Source: an uncultured Ruminococcus sp. (GTDB taxonomy: Bacteria > Bacillota > Clostridia > Oscillospirales > CAG-272). From it: a DNA stretch of 48,835 nt. The DNA lies in the NCBI GenBank assembly GCA_902778725.1, contig CACYYS010000016.1, forward strand, positions 1 through 48,835, written 5' to 3'. The notes under the pieces were generated by a model. That model did no database searches and was not told the origin of the DNA. It saw only the letters and a list, made by a program, of their open reading frames with translations. Positions 41,288-48,828 of this stretch are shown one piece after another. Position 1 is the stretch's first letter. The number at the start of each line of letters is the position of its first letter. Position numbers and translations under genes: made by a program.

Positions 41288-42634
41288 ATGAAAAAAGTAT
41301 TATCCGCGATTCTCGTCTGTATATTGCTGCTGTCGTGTCTGACGGTGTTTGCGTCTGCAGCAGAAAGCGATCTGCCTTTTGACCTCGTGCCGCCGGCATA
41401 CGTTTCTGCAAAATGGCTGGAAGGCAACGATTCCCCGACGACCACAAATCTCGCATTCTGCTTAAGCAACGAAATGACGACGTTTTTCAAGAATAAGGAA
41501 ACAGCGCATTTCGACGGCACCATCGAGCAGTTTATGAAAAACATCGGCTGCGACGACATCTGGATGGAAGTTCAGATAGACTGGGCTGTCGACGACGTGA
41601 ACGACAGCGTTTCCGGCTGGCATTACACGAAATACTGGGACGGAGACGATTATTACGGTCTCGGCAAAGACAGCGAGGGAAACTCGCGCTGCAGCGAATG
41701 GGATTTCGTCTCTGCCGGCGGCATCAACAACGCAACGGAAACCGTGCAGACAGTTCAGGTAACGCGCGGCGTTCCGAACGGCGACCGCTGGAACGGCAAC
41801 CCCGAAACGCATACTCCCGGCGTAAAGGACCAACTCAAACCGGATCAGTATACCTACGACGAGGAAAACGAGGAACTTCATATAGATTATACGAAGCACA
41901 CCGTTTATTTCCGCGCGCGTTTCGTCGTGACCGTGAGAAACGAAGACGCCGAGTCGATGGATAAGTATTATTTCTCGGAATGGTCGAATATTACGAGCGT
42001 CGGCAAGGACGGTGAAAAATCGGATCCCCTCACTAAGGCAGACGTTGACGCGCCCGTTATCGCCGATCTTCATATGACGGACAAGACCTTCAACGACAAC
42101 CCGGTAGTCGCCTTCACGCTCACCGTTCCCGATAGATTGATGAAGAACTCCACAAAGGCCGCGGCCGGCGGCGGCGGAATCGTTATCGAAACCGAGGCGA
42201 GAGTAAAGGGCGATACCGAGTGGACACTGATGGGCAACACCGATTGGATCATCAAATCCGGTGAAATGGAATGCGCGCTTCTGCATCTTGTGAACGATTC
42301 GCGCCCGACCATCCCGAAGGATACCGTTATAGAGCTGCGCTGCAGATACCGCTGTGATCAGCCCGGACTCGACGACGTTTACTCTGATTATTCCAAGATC
42401 ATCTCCTTCGGCACTAACGATATCAATCAGGGTGGAAGTCAGGGAACCGACGCGACGCCGGGTCCGAACGATCCGTCAAATCCCGAAAAGAAGGAATGCT
42501 GGTTCTGTCACTTCTGCCCGCAGCCGCTCGGACTGTGCATCTTCATCTGGCTGCTTATTATCCTTATTGTGATCGTGGTAATCGTAATTATCGTTGTGAC
42601 CTCCAAGAAAAAGAAAAAAGACGAAAACAAATAA
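41288..42634 (+). CDS. Membrane-anchored Cys-rich repeat protein
   Basis: The 448-aa product has a signal peptide (1-24, ending ASA) and an ectodomain. The ectodomain looks like two copies of one beta-sandwich unit (about 30-220 and 230-375); each ends in a Tyr-Ser-x-x-Ser/Thr strand (YFSEWSNITSVG and YSDYSKIISFG). After a Gly/Pro/Asn linker come ECWFCHFCPQPLGLCIFIW (four Cys in 13 residues), one membrane helix and a Lys-rich tail. GGAG lies nine nt before ATG 41288. It looks like a surface receptor or scaffold. It is the last gene of the operon. Confidence 0.82.
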   Translation: MKKVLSAILVCILLLSCLTVFASAAESDLPFDLVPPAYVSAKWLEGNDSPTTTNLAFCLSNEMTTFFKNKETAHFDGTIEQFMKNIGCDDIWMEVQIDWAVDDVNDSVSGWHYTKYWDGDDYYGLGKDSEGNSRCSEWDFVSAGGINNATETVQTVQVTRGVPNGDRWNGNPETHTPGVKDQLKPDQYTYDEENEELHIDYTKHTVYFRARFVVTVRNEDAESMDKYYFSEWSNITSVGKDGEKSDPLTKADVDAPVIADLHMTDKTFNDNPVVAFTLTVPDRLMKNSTKAAAGGGGIVIETEARVKGDTEWTLMGNTDWIIKSGEMECALLHLVNDSRPTIPKDTVIELRCRYRCDQPGLDDVYSDYSKIISFGTNDINQGGSQGTDATPGPNDPSNPEKKECWFCHFCPQPLGLCIFIWLLIILIVIVVIVIIVVTSKKKKKDENK

Positions 42635-42655
42635 TAATCAGCGATTACAGTGTGA

Positions 42656-42678
42656 GGCGGGGAGTGAATCTCCCCGCC
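42656..42678. terminator. Hairpin ending the exported-protein operon
   Basis: GGCGGGGAG/CTCCCCGCC with TGAAT loop just after the stop codon and close to the end of the convergent TnpV gene. The T-run is short, so termination strength is uncertain. Confidence 0.55.
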
Positions 42679-42686
42679 TTGTGCGT

Positions 42687-43127
42687 TTATCGGTATATGA
42701 TCTCGTTCAATACAGCTTCTTCGGCGCGGTTTCGGATATTGTTCATGCACCCGATCCAGTAGAGCTGATCTCGGCTTTTCATAGCCTCGTCCACGTCTTC
42801 GTCTTTTGCCATTTGCTTTACAAGCTGAAAGAGCATTCCCTCGGCTTGTTCGTTGACGTCGGCAAGATAGTCCGGAAGCTTGCCTTCAATTACCAATGCC
42901 GTGTATGTAGTCTTTTTGTACTGCCTGAGGTAGCGAAGATGCCGCTGGTCTCGCCTGCCGGCTCGGTCGGTGCTTCCGCCTTCGGCAGAGGTGTCCACCG
43001 GACACCCGCACCCCCATATCCCGATGGGACGGTGTTCCTCCGGCTCGTTATCCCCGGCGAGAAAATAGTAGTCGCTGACCAATTCATACCTTAGCCCGTT
43101 TTTTTCGTCTGTAATGTATTTTTCCAT
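42687..43127 (-). CDS. tnpV: TnpV-family transposon protein with an internal insert
   Basis: The 146-aa protein follows the TnpV family closely from memory: YITDEKNGLRYELVSDYYF, IGIWG, QRHLRYLRQYKK, DYLADVNEQAEGMLFQLVKQ, MNNIRNRAEE. TnpV proteins occur on clostridial mobile elements; their role in transposition is unclear to me. Between IGIWG and QRHLRYL lie 21 extra residues (about 40-60) that I do not recall from relatives. They correspond exactly to a 63-bp insert with two palindromes. The frame is kept, so the gene may still work. GGAGG precedes ATG 43127. Upstream stands a hairpin sharing the island's right inverted repeat. Confidence 0.85.
   Translation of the reverse strand: MEKYITDEKNGLRYELVSDYYFLAGDNEPEEHRPIGIWGCGCPVDTSAEGGSTDRAGRRDQRHLRYLRQYKKTTYTALVIEGKLPDYLADVNEQAEGMLFQLVKQMAKDEDVDEAMKSRDQLYWIGCMNNIRNRAEEAVLNEIIYR
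42948..43010. repeat. 63-bp palindromic insert inside tnpV
   Basis: Contains CTGCCG...CGGCAG (42955-42960, 42983-42988) and the tight palindrome GGTGTCC-ACC-GGACACC (42990-43006). Its length is a multiple of three, and it adds 21 residues without a stop. Confidence 0.7.
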
Positions 43128-43211
43128 TTGCAGTGACCTCCAAATCATTGTTTTAGATTTCACTACGAACCATTCGCACCAAACCCGCAAATAAACCGCG
43201 AGGGACACCTG

Positions 43212-43248
43212 CTCTATCGCAAGTGTCCCTCCGGTGCTTTTTTTGTTT
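43212..43248 (-). repeat. Right inverted repeat of the A+T-rich island
   Basis: CTCTATCGCAAGTGTCCC, TCC, GGTGCTTTTTTTGTTT: the reverse complement of both blocks of the left repeat (35059-35096), with a 3-nt instead of 4-nt spacer. Its GTGTCCCTC arm (43223-43231) also pairs with GAGGGACAC at 43200-43208 to form a terminator-like hairpin. Confidence 0.85.
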
Positions 43249-43253
43249 TGTTT

Positions 43254-44291
43254 TCAGTATACCGTGAGAGTCTGGACGGTATCCAGCGGAGCGGGCTTGC
43301 CGCTGCCGTCGCCGATCACGACCTTGCCGTTTTCGATGCGGTAGGGCTCGATGAAGACGTAGCGCCCGCCGGCGCGGTCCGGCGAGAGGTAGGCGTGATA
43401 GGCGATAAAGCGTTTCCCCTCCGCGTCGGTGAAGAAGGAGGCGTGCCCGCAGCCGAAGACCGTGTCGCTCATCGAGAAGAGCGGCTCTTTTTCCTTTTTC
43501 CAGTCTCCGTACACGAGCGGGTCGCCCTCCAGCGTGATCTGGCCGAGGGCGTAATACTTGGTCCAGTAGCCGCTGCCGGAATAGATGACGTACAGCTCCC
43601 CGTGATCGCCGTAAACGGCGGTGCCGCCCTCGACGACGCGGGGACGAATGATGCCGTCCGCGCCCATACCGAAGCCGTGCATCTCCCACTCCTCCGTCGG
43701 CTTGATGATGACGCCGGCGTCGCCCGCCGTCCACGGGTTTTTCAGGATCGCGATGCGGTCGCGCTGATGGAAGTCCTCCGTCTGCCGCCCGACCTCGTCG
43801 ACCCACATACAGTAGACCTTGCCCCCGTGACGGAGGATCGTCTGCCCGCAGCACCAGCCGGTGTTGAAGCTCCCGTCCGTTTCGGAGACGATTTTCTTCG
43901 GGACGAAGCGCTCGCCCGTCACCGGCTCGCCGTAGGGAGCGAAGGGCGTTTCGCTGTCCTCGCACTTCAGGACGTACATCCTGTGGTTGACGTTCTTCCC
44001 GTCGTCGCAGGCGATAAAGAGATACCAGCCGCTGTTGCCGGGAAACTCCTCCTCGGAAAAATGATGGATCTCGGGCGACCAGAGATCCTTTGACCACATC
44101 TCCCCTTCCCGCGGCTGGAAGGCGAGGACCCGCTCGCACTCCCCTTCCGCCGTGATCTTCGACGGGTCTTTGGAACGGTAGAGCCAGAGCGAGTGCCCCG
44201 CGGTGCAGCAAAGATAAAAATACTCGCCGTGCAAAAACATCCAGGGGTCCGCCCCGTGGCAGACAGGGTTGGTAAAGCTGATCTGTTTCAT
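43254..44291 (-). CDS. Glycoside hydrolase family 43 protein
   Basis: The 345-aa enzyme is a stand-alone GH43 five-blade propeller: general base Asp15 in HGADPWM, LWSPEIHHF around residue 70, and general acid Glu in RPRVVEGG (about 221). It has no signal peptide, so it probably acts on imported arabino- or xylo-oligosaccharides. It is only distantly like the other GH43 in the window. GGAGG lies 6 nt before ATG. Its stop codon lies 5 nt beyond the right inverted repeat of the island, so the island was placed right at its 3' end. Confidence 0.88.
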   Translation of the reverse strand: MKQISFTNPVCHGADPWMFLHGEYFYLCCTAGHSLWLYRSKDPSKITAEGECERVLAFQPREGEMWSKDLWSPEIHHFSEEEFPGNSGWYLFIACDDGKNVNHRMYVLKCEDSETPFAPYGEPVTGERFVPKKIVSETDGSFNTGWCCGQTILRHGGKVYCMWVDEVGRQTEDFHQRDRIAILKNPWTAGDAGVIIKPTEEWEMHGFGMGADGIIRPRVVEGGTAVYGDHGELYVIYSGSGYWTKYYALGQITLEGDPLVYGDWKKEKEPLFSMSDTVFGCGHASFFTDAEGKRFIAYHAYLSPDRAGGRYVFIEPYRIENGKVVIGDGSGKPAPLDTVQTLTVY

Positions 44292-44321
44292 CCCGAACCT
44301 CCGTTTTTTTGTTCTTTTTTC

Positions 44322-44349
44322 AGTATACCAGAAAAATCGGAGAATGCAA
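44322..44349 (-). promoter_or_regulatory. Promoter of the second GH43 gene
   Basis: Minus strand: TTGCAT, 16-nt spacer, TATACT (44322-44327). Confidence 0.6.
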
Positions 44350-44386
44350 GATGCGGAGGAAAAAACTTTTCTTTTTCTCCCTTGTG

Positions 44387-44415
44387 TTGAAAAAAGGGAA
44401 AAAGTGTGATAGAAT
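44387..44415 (+). promoter_or_regulatory. Promoter of the propeller-like protein gene
   Basis: TTGAAA (44387-44392), 17-nt spacer, TAGAAT (44410-44415), about 78 nt before the start codon. Confidence 0.65.
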
Positions 44416-44492
44416 AGCAGGCGGGTGCGGCGGCGCCGGTCCGTTCTCCGCCGCATATCAAGACGATCAAAGACGTCAAAAGGAGAAAAAAG

Positions 44493-45524
44493 ATGGCCGA
44501 AACCAAACGTCCGGCAAAAGCCGGAAAGATCCTTCTGCGGATCTGCATCATCCTCGCCGCGGCGATCCTGCTGATCCTCCTCGGCGGCCGGCTCTACTTC
44601 CGCCTGCCGGTGGCAAGCTACTACCAAAACTCCGAAAAAGCCTTTGCGATCCCCGGGCTCGGCGACAAGTTCGTCCCGCAGGGGCTCTCCTACGACGGGG
44701 AGTCCGGACGCTTCTTTGTGACGGGGTATCAGTCCGGCGCCGGCGCCTCCCCGATCTACCTGGTCGAAAAGGAGACCGGCAAGACCGAAAAGAAGGTCCT
44801 CCTGCTCAAAGAGGACGGCTCGGACTTCCGCGGGCACGCGGGCGGACTCTCCGTTTACGGAAAATACGTCTACGTCGCAGGGGGCGGGAGCCACTGCTTC
44901 TTCGTCTATTCGCGCGACGAGATCCTTGCCGCCGCGGACGGCGCGGGGGTGAAATGCCTCGGCTCCTTCCCCGTCTCGATCTACGGGGAGGGGGACATGA
45001 GCGTCTCCTTCACCGCGGTCGGCGACGGGACGCTCTGGGCGGGCGAGTTCTACCGCGAGCAGAATTACAAGACCGCCGACTCCCACAAACGCACGACCAA
45101 GGCGGGCGACTATCAGCAGGCGATGGCGGTCGCCTACCGCTTCTCCGACGCGGAAAACGCCCTTTTCGGGCTCGATCCCGTCCCGGTGAAGGCCTATTCC
45201 CTGCCCGATCTTGTGCAGGGGATGTGCTTTTCCGGAGGGAAGGTCTACCTCTCCACCTCTTACGCCGTGGCGTTTTCCCATATCTTTGTTTATGACGACG
45301 CAAAAGCCGAGTCGCAGGGCGAGATCGACGGCGCCAAAGGAAAAATCCCGCTGTACGCGCTCGACTCCGCCGCGCTGGTCGACGATCTGAAGTTCCCGCC
45401 GATGGCGGAGGAGATCGAGATCCTCGACGGGCGGATCTACACGATGTGCGAATCCGCCTCCTCCAAATACATCTTCGGCAAGCTCACCGGCGGAAAATGG
45501 TGCTACGCCACAAAAATCGACTGA
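44493..45524 (+). CDS. Membrane-anchored propeller-like protein
   Basis: The 343-aa protein has one N-terminal helix (about 13-32) with positive residues before it, so it is anchored with the rest outside. The body shows repeated beta motifs (FVPQGLSYDGESGRFFVTGY, GLSVYGKYVYVAGGG, VQGMCFSGGKVYLSTSYA) like a six-blade propeller of the SMP-30/YncE sort. Function unknown. GGAG precedes ATG, and the conserved coiled-coil gene follows 15 nt later, so the two form an operon. Confidence 0.78.
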   Translation: MAETKRPAKAGKILLRICIILAAAILLILLGGRLYFRLPVASYYQNSEKAFAIPGLGDKFVPQGLSYDGESGRFFVTGYQSGAGASPIYLVEKETGKTEKKVLLLKEDGSDFRGHAGGLSVYGKYVYVAGGGSHCFFVYSRDEILAAADGAGVKCLGSFPVSIYGEGDMSVSFTAVGDGTLWAGEFYREQNYKTADSHKRTTKAGDYQQAMAVAYRFSDAENALFGLDPVPVKAYSLPDLVQGMCFSGGKVYLSTSYAVAFSHIFVYDDAKAESQGEIDGAKGKIPLYALDSAALVDDLKFPPMAEEIEILDGRIYTMCESASSKYIFGKLTGGKWCYATKID

Positions 45525-45539
45525 AAAAGGGGACAAAAG

Positions 45540-46049
45540 ATGAAATACACCTCCGCACAGGCAGCCAAGCTGCTGCGCAAACTCAATGAAGAACGCGACT
45601 CCCTCCTCTCCGCGGAGCTGCGGGGTCGGGAATTTGTCGCCGCGGTCGGCGAGGATCCGGAAACGCTGCGCCCCGTCTACGACTACCGCAAGACCCAGGA
45701 GGAGCTTGACGCGCTCGAAGCAAAGATCCGGACGGTCAAGCACGCGATCAACGCCTTCAACCTCTCGCACGAGGTGCCGGGCTTTGCGATGACGGTGGAT
45801 CAGCTCCTGATCCGCATCCCGCAGCTCTCCGCCAAAAAAACAAAGCTTGCCGAAATGGCGGACCGGCTGCCGAAGATGCGCGAGCCCTCCTACAACCGGG
45901 GCGGCGGAAACGTGATCGACTACCGCTACACAAACTACGATATCGCGGCGGTCAAGGCGGATCTTGACGCGGTCTCCGACCTGCTCAGCCGCGCACAGAC
46001 CGCGCTCGATACCCTCAACAACACCGAGACGATGGAGATCGATCTCTGA
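45540..46049 (+). CDS. Conserved coiled-coil protein (possibly DUF6847/DIP1984-like)
   Basis: The 169-aa product is soluble and mostly helical, with heptad-like patterning at both ends (residues 5-70 and 135-169) and a central loop YNRGGGNVIDYRYTNYDI. I recall very similar proteins across Clostridia (KYTSAQAAKLLRKLNEE and the C-terminal TALDTLNNTETMEIDL), annotated only as conserved domains. Family name given with reserve. The function is unknown. It is second in an operon with the propeller-like protein. The following 46050-46235 holds nothing recognisable. Confidence 0.75.
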   Translation: MKYTSAQAAKLLRKLNEERDSLLSAELRGREFVAAVGEDPETLRPVYDYRKTQEELDALEAKIRTVKHAINAFNLSHEVPGFAMTVDQLLIRIPQLSAKKTKLAEMADRLPKMREPSYNRGGGNVIDYRYTNYDIAAVKADLDAVSDLLSRAQTALDTLNNTETMEIDL

Positions 46050-46235
46050 TCTCCCTTTCCTTGCGCGCACTTCCTTCGGGAAAACCTCAAAGAATTCCGC
46101 GATCACGTTCAGGGTCTGTGTTTTCCGTTATTCCATTTTGTTATCCGTTATCCGTCAAGGTCCAAGGTCGCTTTTTTGATCATTTATCGCGCGCAGAAAA
46201 CTTCCGGCGGCGGAAGTTTCGGTTATAAGCCGCCG

Positions 46236-46272
46236 AAAGGGCAGACGCTCCCGCGTCTGCCCTTTCCTTTTT
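46236..46272 (+). terminator. Terminator between convergent operons
   Basis: 13-bp stem AAAGGGCAGACGC/GCGTCTGCCCTTT (46236-46248, 46253-46265), loop TCCC, then CCTTTTTTA on the plus strand. Confidence 0.8.
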
Positions 46273-46940
46273 TATTCTTCCGCCGCCTGCGGGGAAAAGC
46301 CGGCGATCGCCGATACGGGGAGAGAGAAGACGATCGCCGCCGCGGGCGTCCCCGCGCCCGCGCGCTCAAGGATCGCACGCATGATCGCGGCTTTTTCCTC
46401 CGTTTTCGCCACGATCAGGATCAGCTCCTTCTCCGTCGCGATCGAGACTTTGAAAAACTTTTTCGCCGCCTCGCTGCCCGTACCCTTGCCGTGGAGGATC
46501 GTTCCCCCGCGCGCGCCGGCGGAGCGAGCGGCGTCCATCACGTCCTCGTTGAAGCCCTCGTTTGCGATGGCGACGATCAGCTCGAAGCCCGCGTCAAAAT
46601 CCGGTTTTGCTTTTTTATGCGGTTTTCCGCCGCTCAGATAGTCCAAGGTGCTCCCTCCTCCCACACTTTTCAGATCCAGGACGATCGCGATCCCGTTGCC
46701 GGGGACGTCGAGATAAAGACGGCGCCGCTCCTCCTCGATCAGTTCCTTCGTTTTTTCCCCGTTTGCGACGATCAGCATAGCGCGTTTTTCCCTGCTCTCG
46801 AGCCCGAGGAAGTCGAGCACGCTTTTGTCCGCCGTGCCCCGCGCGTGCATCCCGACGGCGACGGGGAGATCGAGCCGGCGGCAGATCTCCGCAAGGATCC
46901 TCTCCCCTTCCGGGCGGATCACGGTGATAACGGCGTTCAT
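46272..46940 (-). CDS. PII-like regulator with two GlnB-type domains
   Basis: The 222-aa protein contains two PII-like halves. The second (about 115-222) has the clear signature AGARGGTILHGKGTG before a beta strand and VSIATEKELILIVAKTEEK. The first (1-105) is more divergent. PII proteins bind ATP/ADP and effectors and control transporters by touching them. Here the partner is evidently the DUF1538 protein encoded one base upstream, an association I know from other Firmicutes. ATG 46940 follows GGGAGG; the longer ORF reaching 47093 overlaps the upstream gene and is rejected. Confidence 0.82.
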   Translation of the reverse strand: MNAVITVIRPEGERILAEICRRLDLPVAVGMHARGTADKSVLDFLGLESREKRAMLIVANGEKTKELIEEERRRLYLDVPGNGIAIVLDLKSVGGGSTLDYLSGGKPHKKAKPDFDAGFELIVAIANEGFNEDVMDAARSAGARGGTILHGKGTGSEAAKKFFKVSIATEKELILIVAKTEEKAAIMRAILERAGAGTPAAAIVFSLPVSAIAGFSPQAAEE

Positions 46941-46941
46941 A

Positions 46942-48471
46942 TCATCCCTCCCAAAGCTCGATGATCTCGGTGTCCCCGTAGATCTCCGCGGCGGACGGCT
47001 CCGGCTTTCTCCGTCCGAAGAGGACGCCGACGATCTGGATGGAGAGGAGCGGGAACATGGCGACGAGCGCCACCACGCCGAACGCGCTCTCAAGGACGTT
47101 TCCGCCGAGCGCGGTACACGCCCCGATCATAAACTGCAGCATAAAGGTCGCGGTCATCGGTCCGGAGGCGACGCCGCCGGAGTCGAAGGCGAGCGCGGTG
47201 TAGATCTCCGGGACGAAAAAGGAAAGGATCAGCGCCGCGGCGTATCCCGGCACCAGGATCCAGATGATCGGAAATCCGAGGATCACCCGCAGCATCGAAA
47301 GCCCCATGGCGACGGCGACGGCGGCGGCGAGGCTGTACTTGATCGCCCGGCCGGGGATGGCGCCCTCGCTGACCTGTTCGATCTGCTTTTCCAGGACGTA
47401 GACGGCGGGCTCGGCGGAGATGATGAACCAGCCGAGGATCGCCGCGATCGGCACAAGGAGGAACTTTGTCCCCTCATGCGAGAGGAGAGAGCCGAGGACC
47501 GAGCCGAGCGAGGAAAATCCGACGTTCACCCCGACAAGGAAGAGCACCAGCCCGACGTACGCGTGGAGGATGCCGGAGAGGATCTTCAGAAACGGGCGGG
47601 GAGAGAGACGGAAGGAGAAGACCTGGAAGAGGAGAAAGATCGCGGCGACGGGCAAGAGCGCCTTCGCCGTTTCGGCGAGGTAGCGCGGGAGCGCGGCAAG
47701 GTACGCCGCGCCGATCTCCGCCGTGGTAGACCACTCTGTGACGGGAGCAGGCGTATAGGTCCCCTCCGCCCGATAGAAAAAGCTGAGGACGAGAACGGCG
47801 AGGATCGGTCCGATCGAGCAGAGCGCCACGAGGCCGAAGCTGTCGGAGAGCGCCTTTTTATCGCTGCGGATGTTGGCGATCCCGACGCCGAGCGCGAGGA
47901 TAAACGGGACGGTCATCGGACCGGTGGTCACGCCGCCCGCGTCGAACGCGACGGGGAGGAAGCCCGCGTCACAGAAAGCGGCAAGAAGAAAGAGCACTCC
48001 GTAAAGGATAAAAAAGAGAAGACGGAAATTGACGCCGAAGAGGATGCGGAGCATCGCCAGCATCAGGAAAAATCCGACCCCGACCCCGACGGTGAGGATC
48101 AGGAGCGTTGTATCCACGGTCGGGACCGTCTCCGCGAGGACCTGGAGATCCGGCTCCGCCACGGTGATCGCGGTACCGAGGAGGAAGCTGACAAGGAGGA
48201 TCAGCGGGAGCTTCTTCGAGCGGGTGAGGGCGGAGGCGGTGAGCGTGCCGATGGGGATCATGGACGCTTCCACCCCGATATTGAAGAGAGAAAGACCGAG
48301 CAGGATGCAGAAAGCGCCGAGCACGAACGCGAGCATCAGCCCGGAGGCGACCGGAACAAGGAAAAGGCAGATCAGAAAAACGATCGCAAGGAAAGGGAGA
48401 ACGGAGAGTCCCGTTTCACGGAATTTTTCCAGCACGGTGTCGCGCTTGCGCGTAAGATAAGCGTTTTTCAT
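46942..48471 (-). CDS. DUF1538 membrane protein
   Basis: The 509-aa protein consists of two homologous membrane halves (about 25-245 and 275-480), together about 12-14 helices. Each half carries the family motif: AFDAGGVTTGPMTVPF (about 175) and AFDSGGVASGPMTATF (about 432). The internal duplication suggests an antiparallel transporter-like fold. The substrate is unknown, though the PII partner hints at regulation by energy or nitrogen state. A strong promoter (48502-48530) and GGAGG precede ATG 48471. Confidence 0.88.
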   Translation of the reverse strand: MKNAYLTRKRDTVLEKFRETGLSVLPFLAIVFLICLFLVPVASGLMLAFVLGAFCILLGLSLFNIGVEASMIPIGTLTASALTRSKKLPLILLVSFLLGTAITVAEPDLQVLAETVPTVDTTLLILTVGVGVGFFLMLAMLRILFGVNFRLLFFILYGVLFLLAAFCDAGFLPVAFDAGGVTTGPMTVPFILALGVGIANIRSDKKALSDSFGLVALCSIGPILAVLVLSFFYRAEGTYTPAPVTEWSTTAEIGAAYLAALPRYLAETAKALLPVAAIFLLFQVFSFRLSPRPFLKILSGILHAYVGLVLFLVGVNVGFSSLGSVLGSLLSHEGTKFLLVPIAAILGWFIISAEPAVYVLEKQIEQVSEGAIPGRAIKYSLAAAVAVAMGLSMLRVILGFPIIWILVPGYAAALILSFFVPEIYTALAFDSGGVASGPMTATFMLQFMIGACTALGGNVLESAFGVVALVAMFPLLSIQIVGVLFGRRKPEPSAAEIYGDTEIIELWEG

Positions 48472-48501
48472 CGGGACCTCCTTTCCGCCGCTGTCTTTTT
48501 T

Positions 48502-48530
48502 ATTTTACCATACCGGAAAAAGAGTGTCAA
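48502..48530 (-). promoter_or_regulatory. Promoter of the DUF1538-PII operon
   Basis: Minus strand: TTGACA, 17-nt spacer, TAAAAT (48502-48507), about 30 nt before the start codon. Confidence 0.88.
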
Positions 48531-48574
48531 CCAAAAAGATCCGGGGATGCAAGGTGCTCTAAAGGACAGTAAAT

Positions 48575-48624
48575 AAAAACCGGTTGAGGTAAGGATAGTT
48601 GATCCTTATTCCAGCCGGTTTTTT
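48575..48624 (+). terminator. Terminator-like hairpin before the edge array
   Basis: Outer stem AAAAACCGG/CCGGTTTTTT and inner stem TAAGGAT/ATCCTTA separated by an internal loop (48575-48583, 48590-48596, 48602-48608, 48615-48624). No gene is visible directly upstream on the plus strand, so it may be a relic of a lost gene or mobile element. Confidence 0.7.
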
Positions 48625-48672
48625 GTCTCATACCTCTGCAAGCAGGACGTTTGTGTGCCAAACGTCAAAAGA

Positions 48673-48828
48673 GTGAAATCTTTTGCCTGACGGCAAAAGG
48701 TGAAATCTTCAGGCGCTGCCCTCAGGTGAAATCGAACGCTGACGCGTTCGGTGAAATGAAATCCACCCACCGCCGTCGAGGCGATTTCACTGCCCGAAGG
48801 GCAATTTCACCTCCGCAGGCGATTTCAC
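48673..48828. repeat. Hairpin array with GTGAAAT linkers, continuing to the window edge
   Basis: Direct linkers GTGAAAT at 48673, 48700, 48726 and 48751 alternate with hairpins CTTTTGCC/GGCAAAAG (48680-48699), an imperfect one (48707-48725) and CGAACGC/GCGTTCG (48733-48750). The linker is then inverted (ATTTCAC at 48784, 48804, 48822) around TGCCC/GGGCA (48791-48803). No ORF is credible here. The array may extend beyond the window. Confidence 0.85.

Larger units (their letters stand above)
35059..43248. mobile_element. Putative acquired island bounded by inverted repeats
   Basis: The 8.2-kb segment is visibly poorer in G+C than both flanks. It begins next to a duplicated tRNA 3' end, ends in 37/38-nt inverted repeats, and contains a TnpV gene near its right end. 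Cargo: XRE regulator, split sensor kinase and response regulator, DUF4870 protein and three exported proteins. No integrase or transposase able to move it alone was found, so it may be moved in trans or be fixed. Confidence 0.6.

Noticed and set aside
43238..44327. A 26-nt T-rich near-repeat ending CAGTATACC on both sides of the second GH43 gene
   Set aside because: Mostly low-complexity T-runs; one copy is the stop region and the other the promoter, so chance similarity is more likely than a duplication.
46825..48576. A 583-aa plus-strand frame at the right end
   Set aside because: Antisense to DUF1538 and PII genes; extremely charged composition.
48531..48624. An insertion-sequence end after the DUF1538 promoter
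   Set aside because: A nested hairpin is present, but no transposase frame or target duplication could be found within the window.
48673..48828. CRISPR array
   Set aside because: The repeated unit is only 7 nt, spacers are short palindromes and the linker changes orientation; no cas genes are seen.
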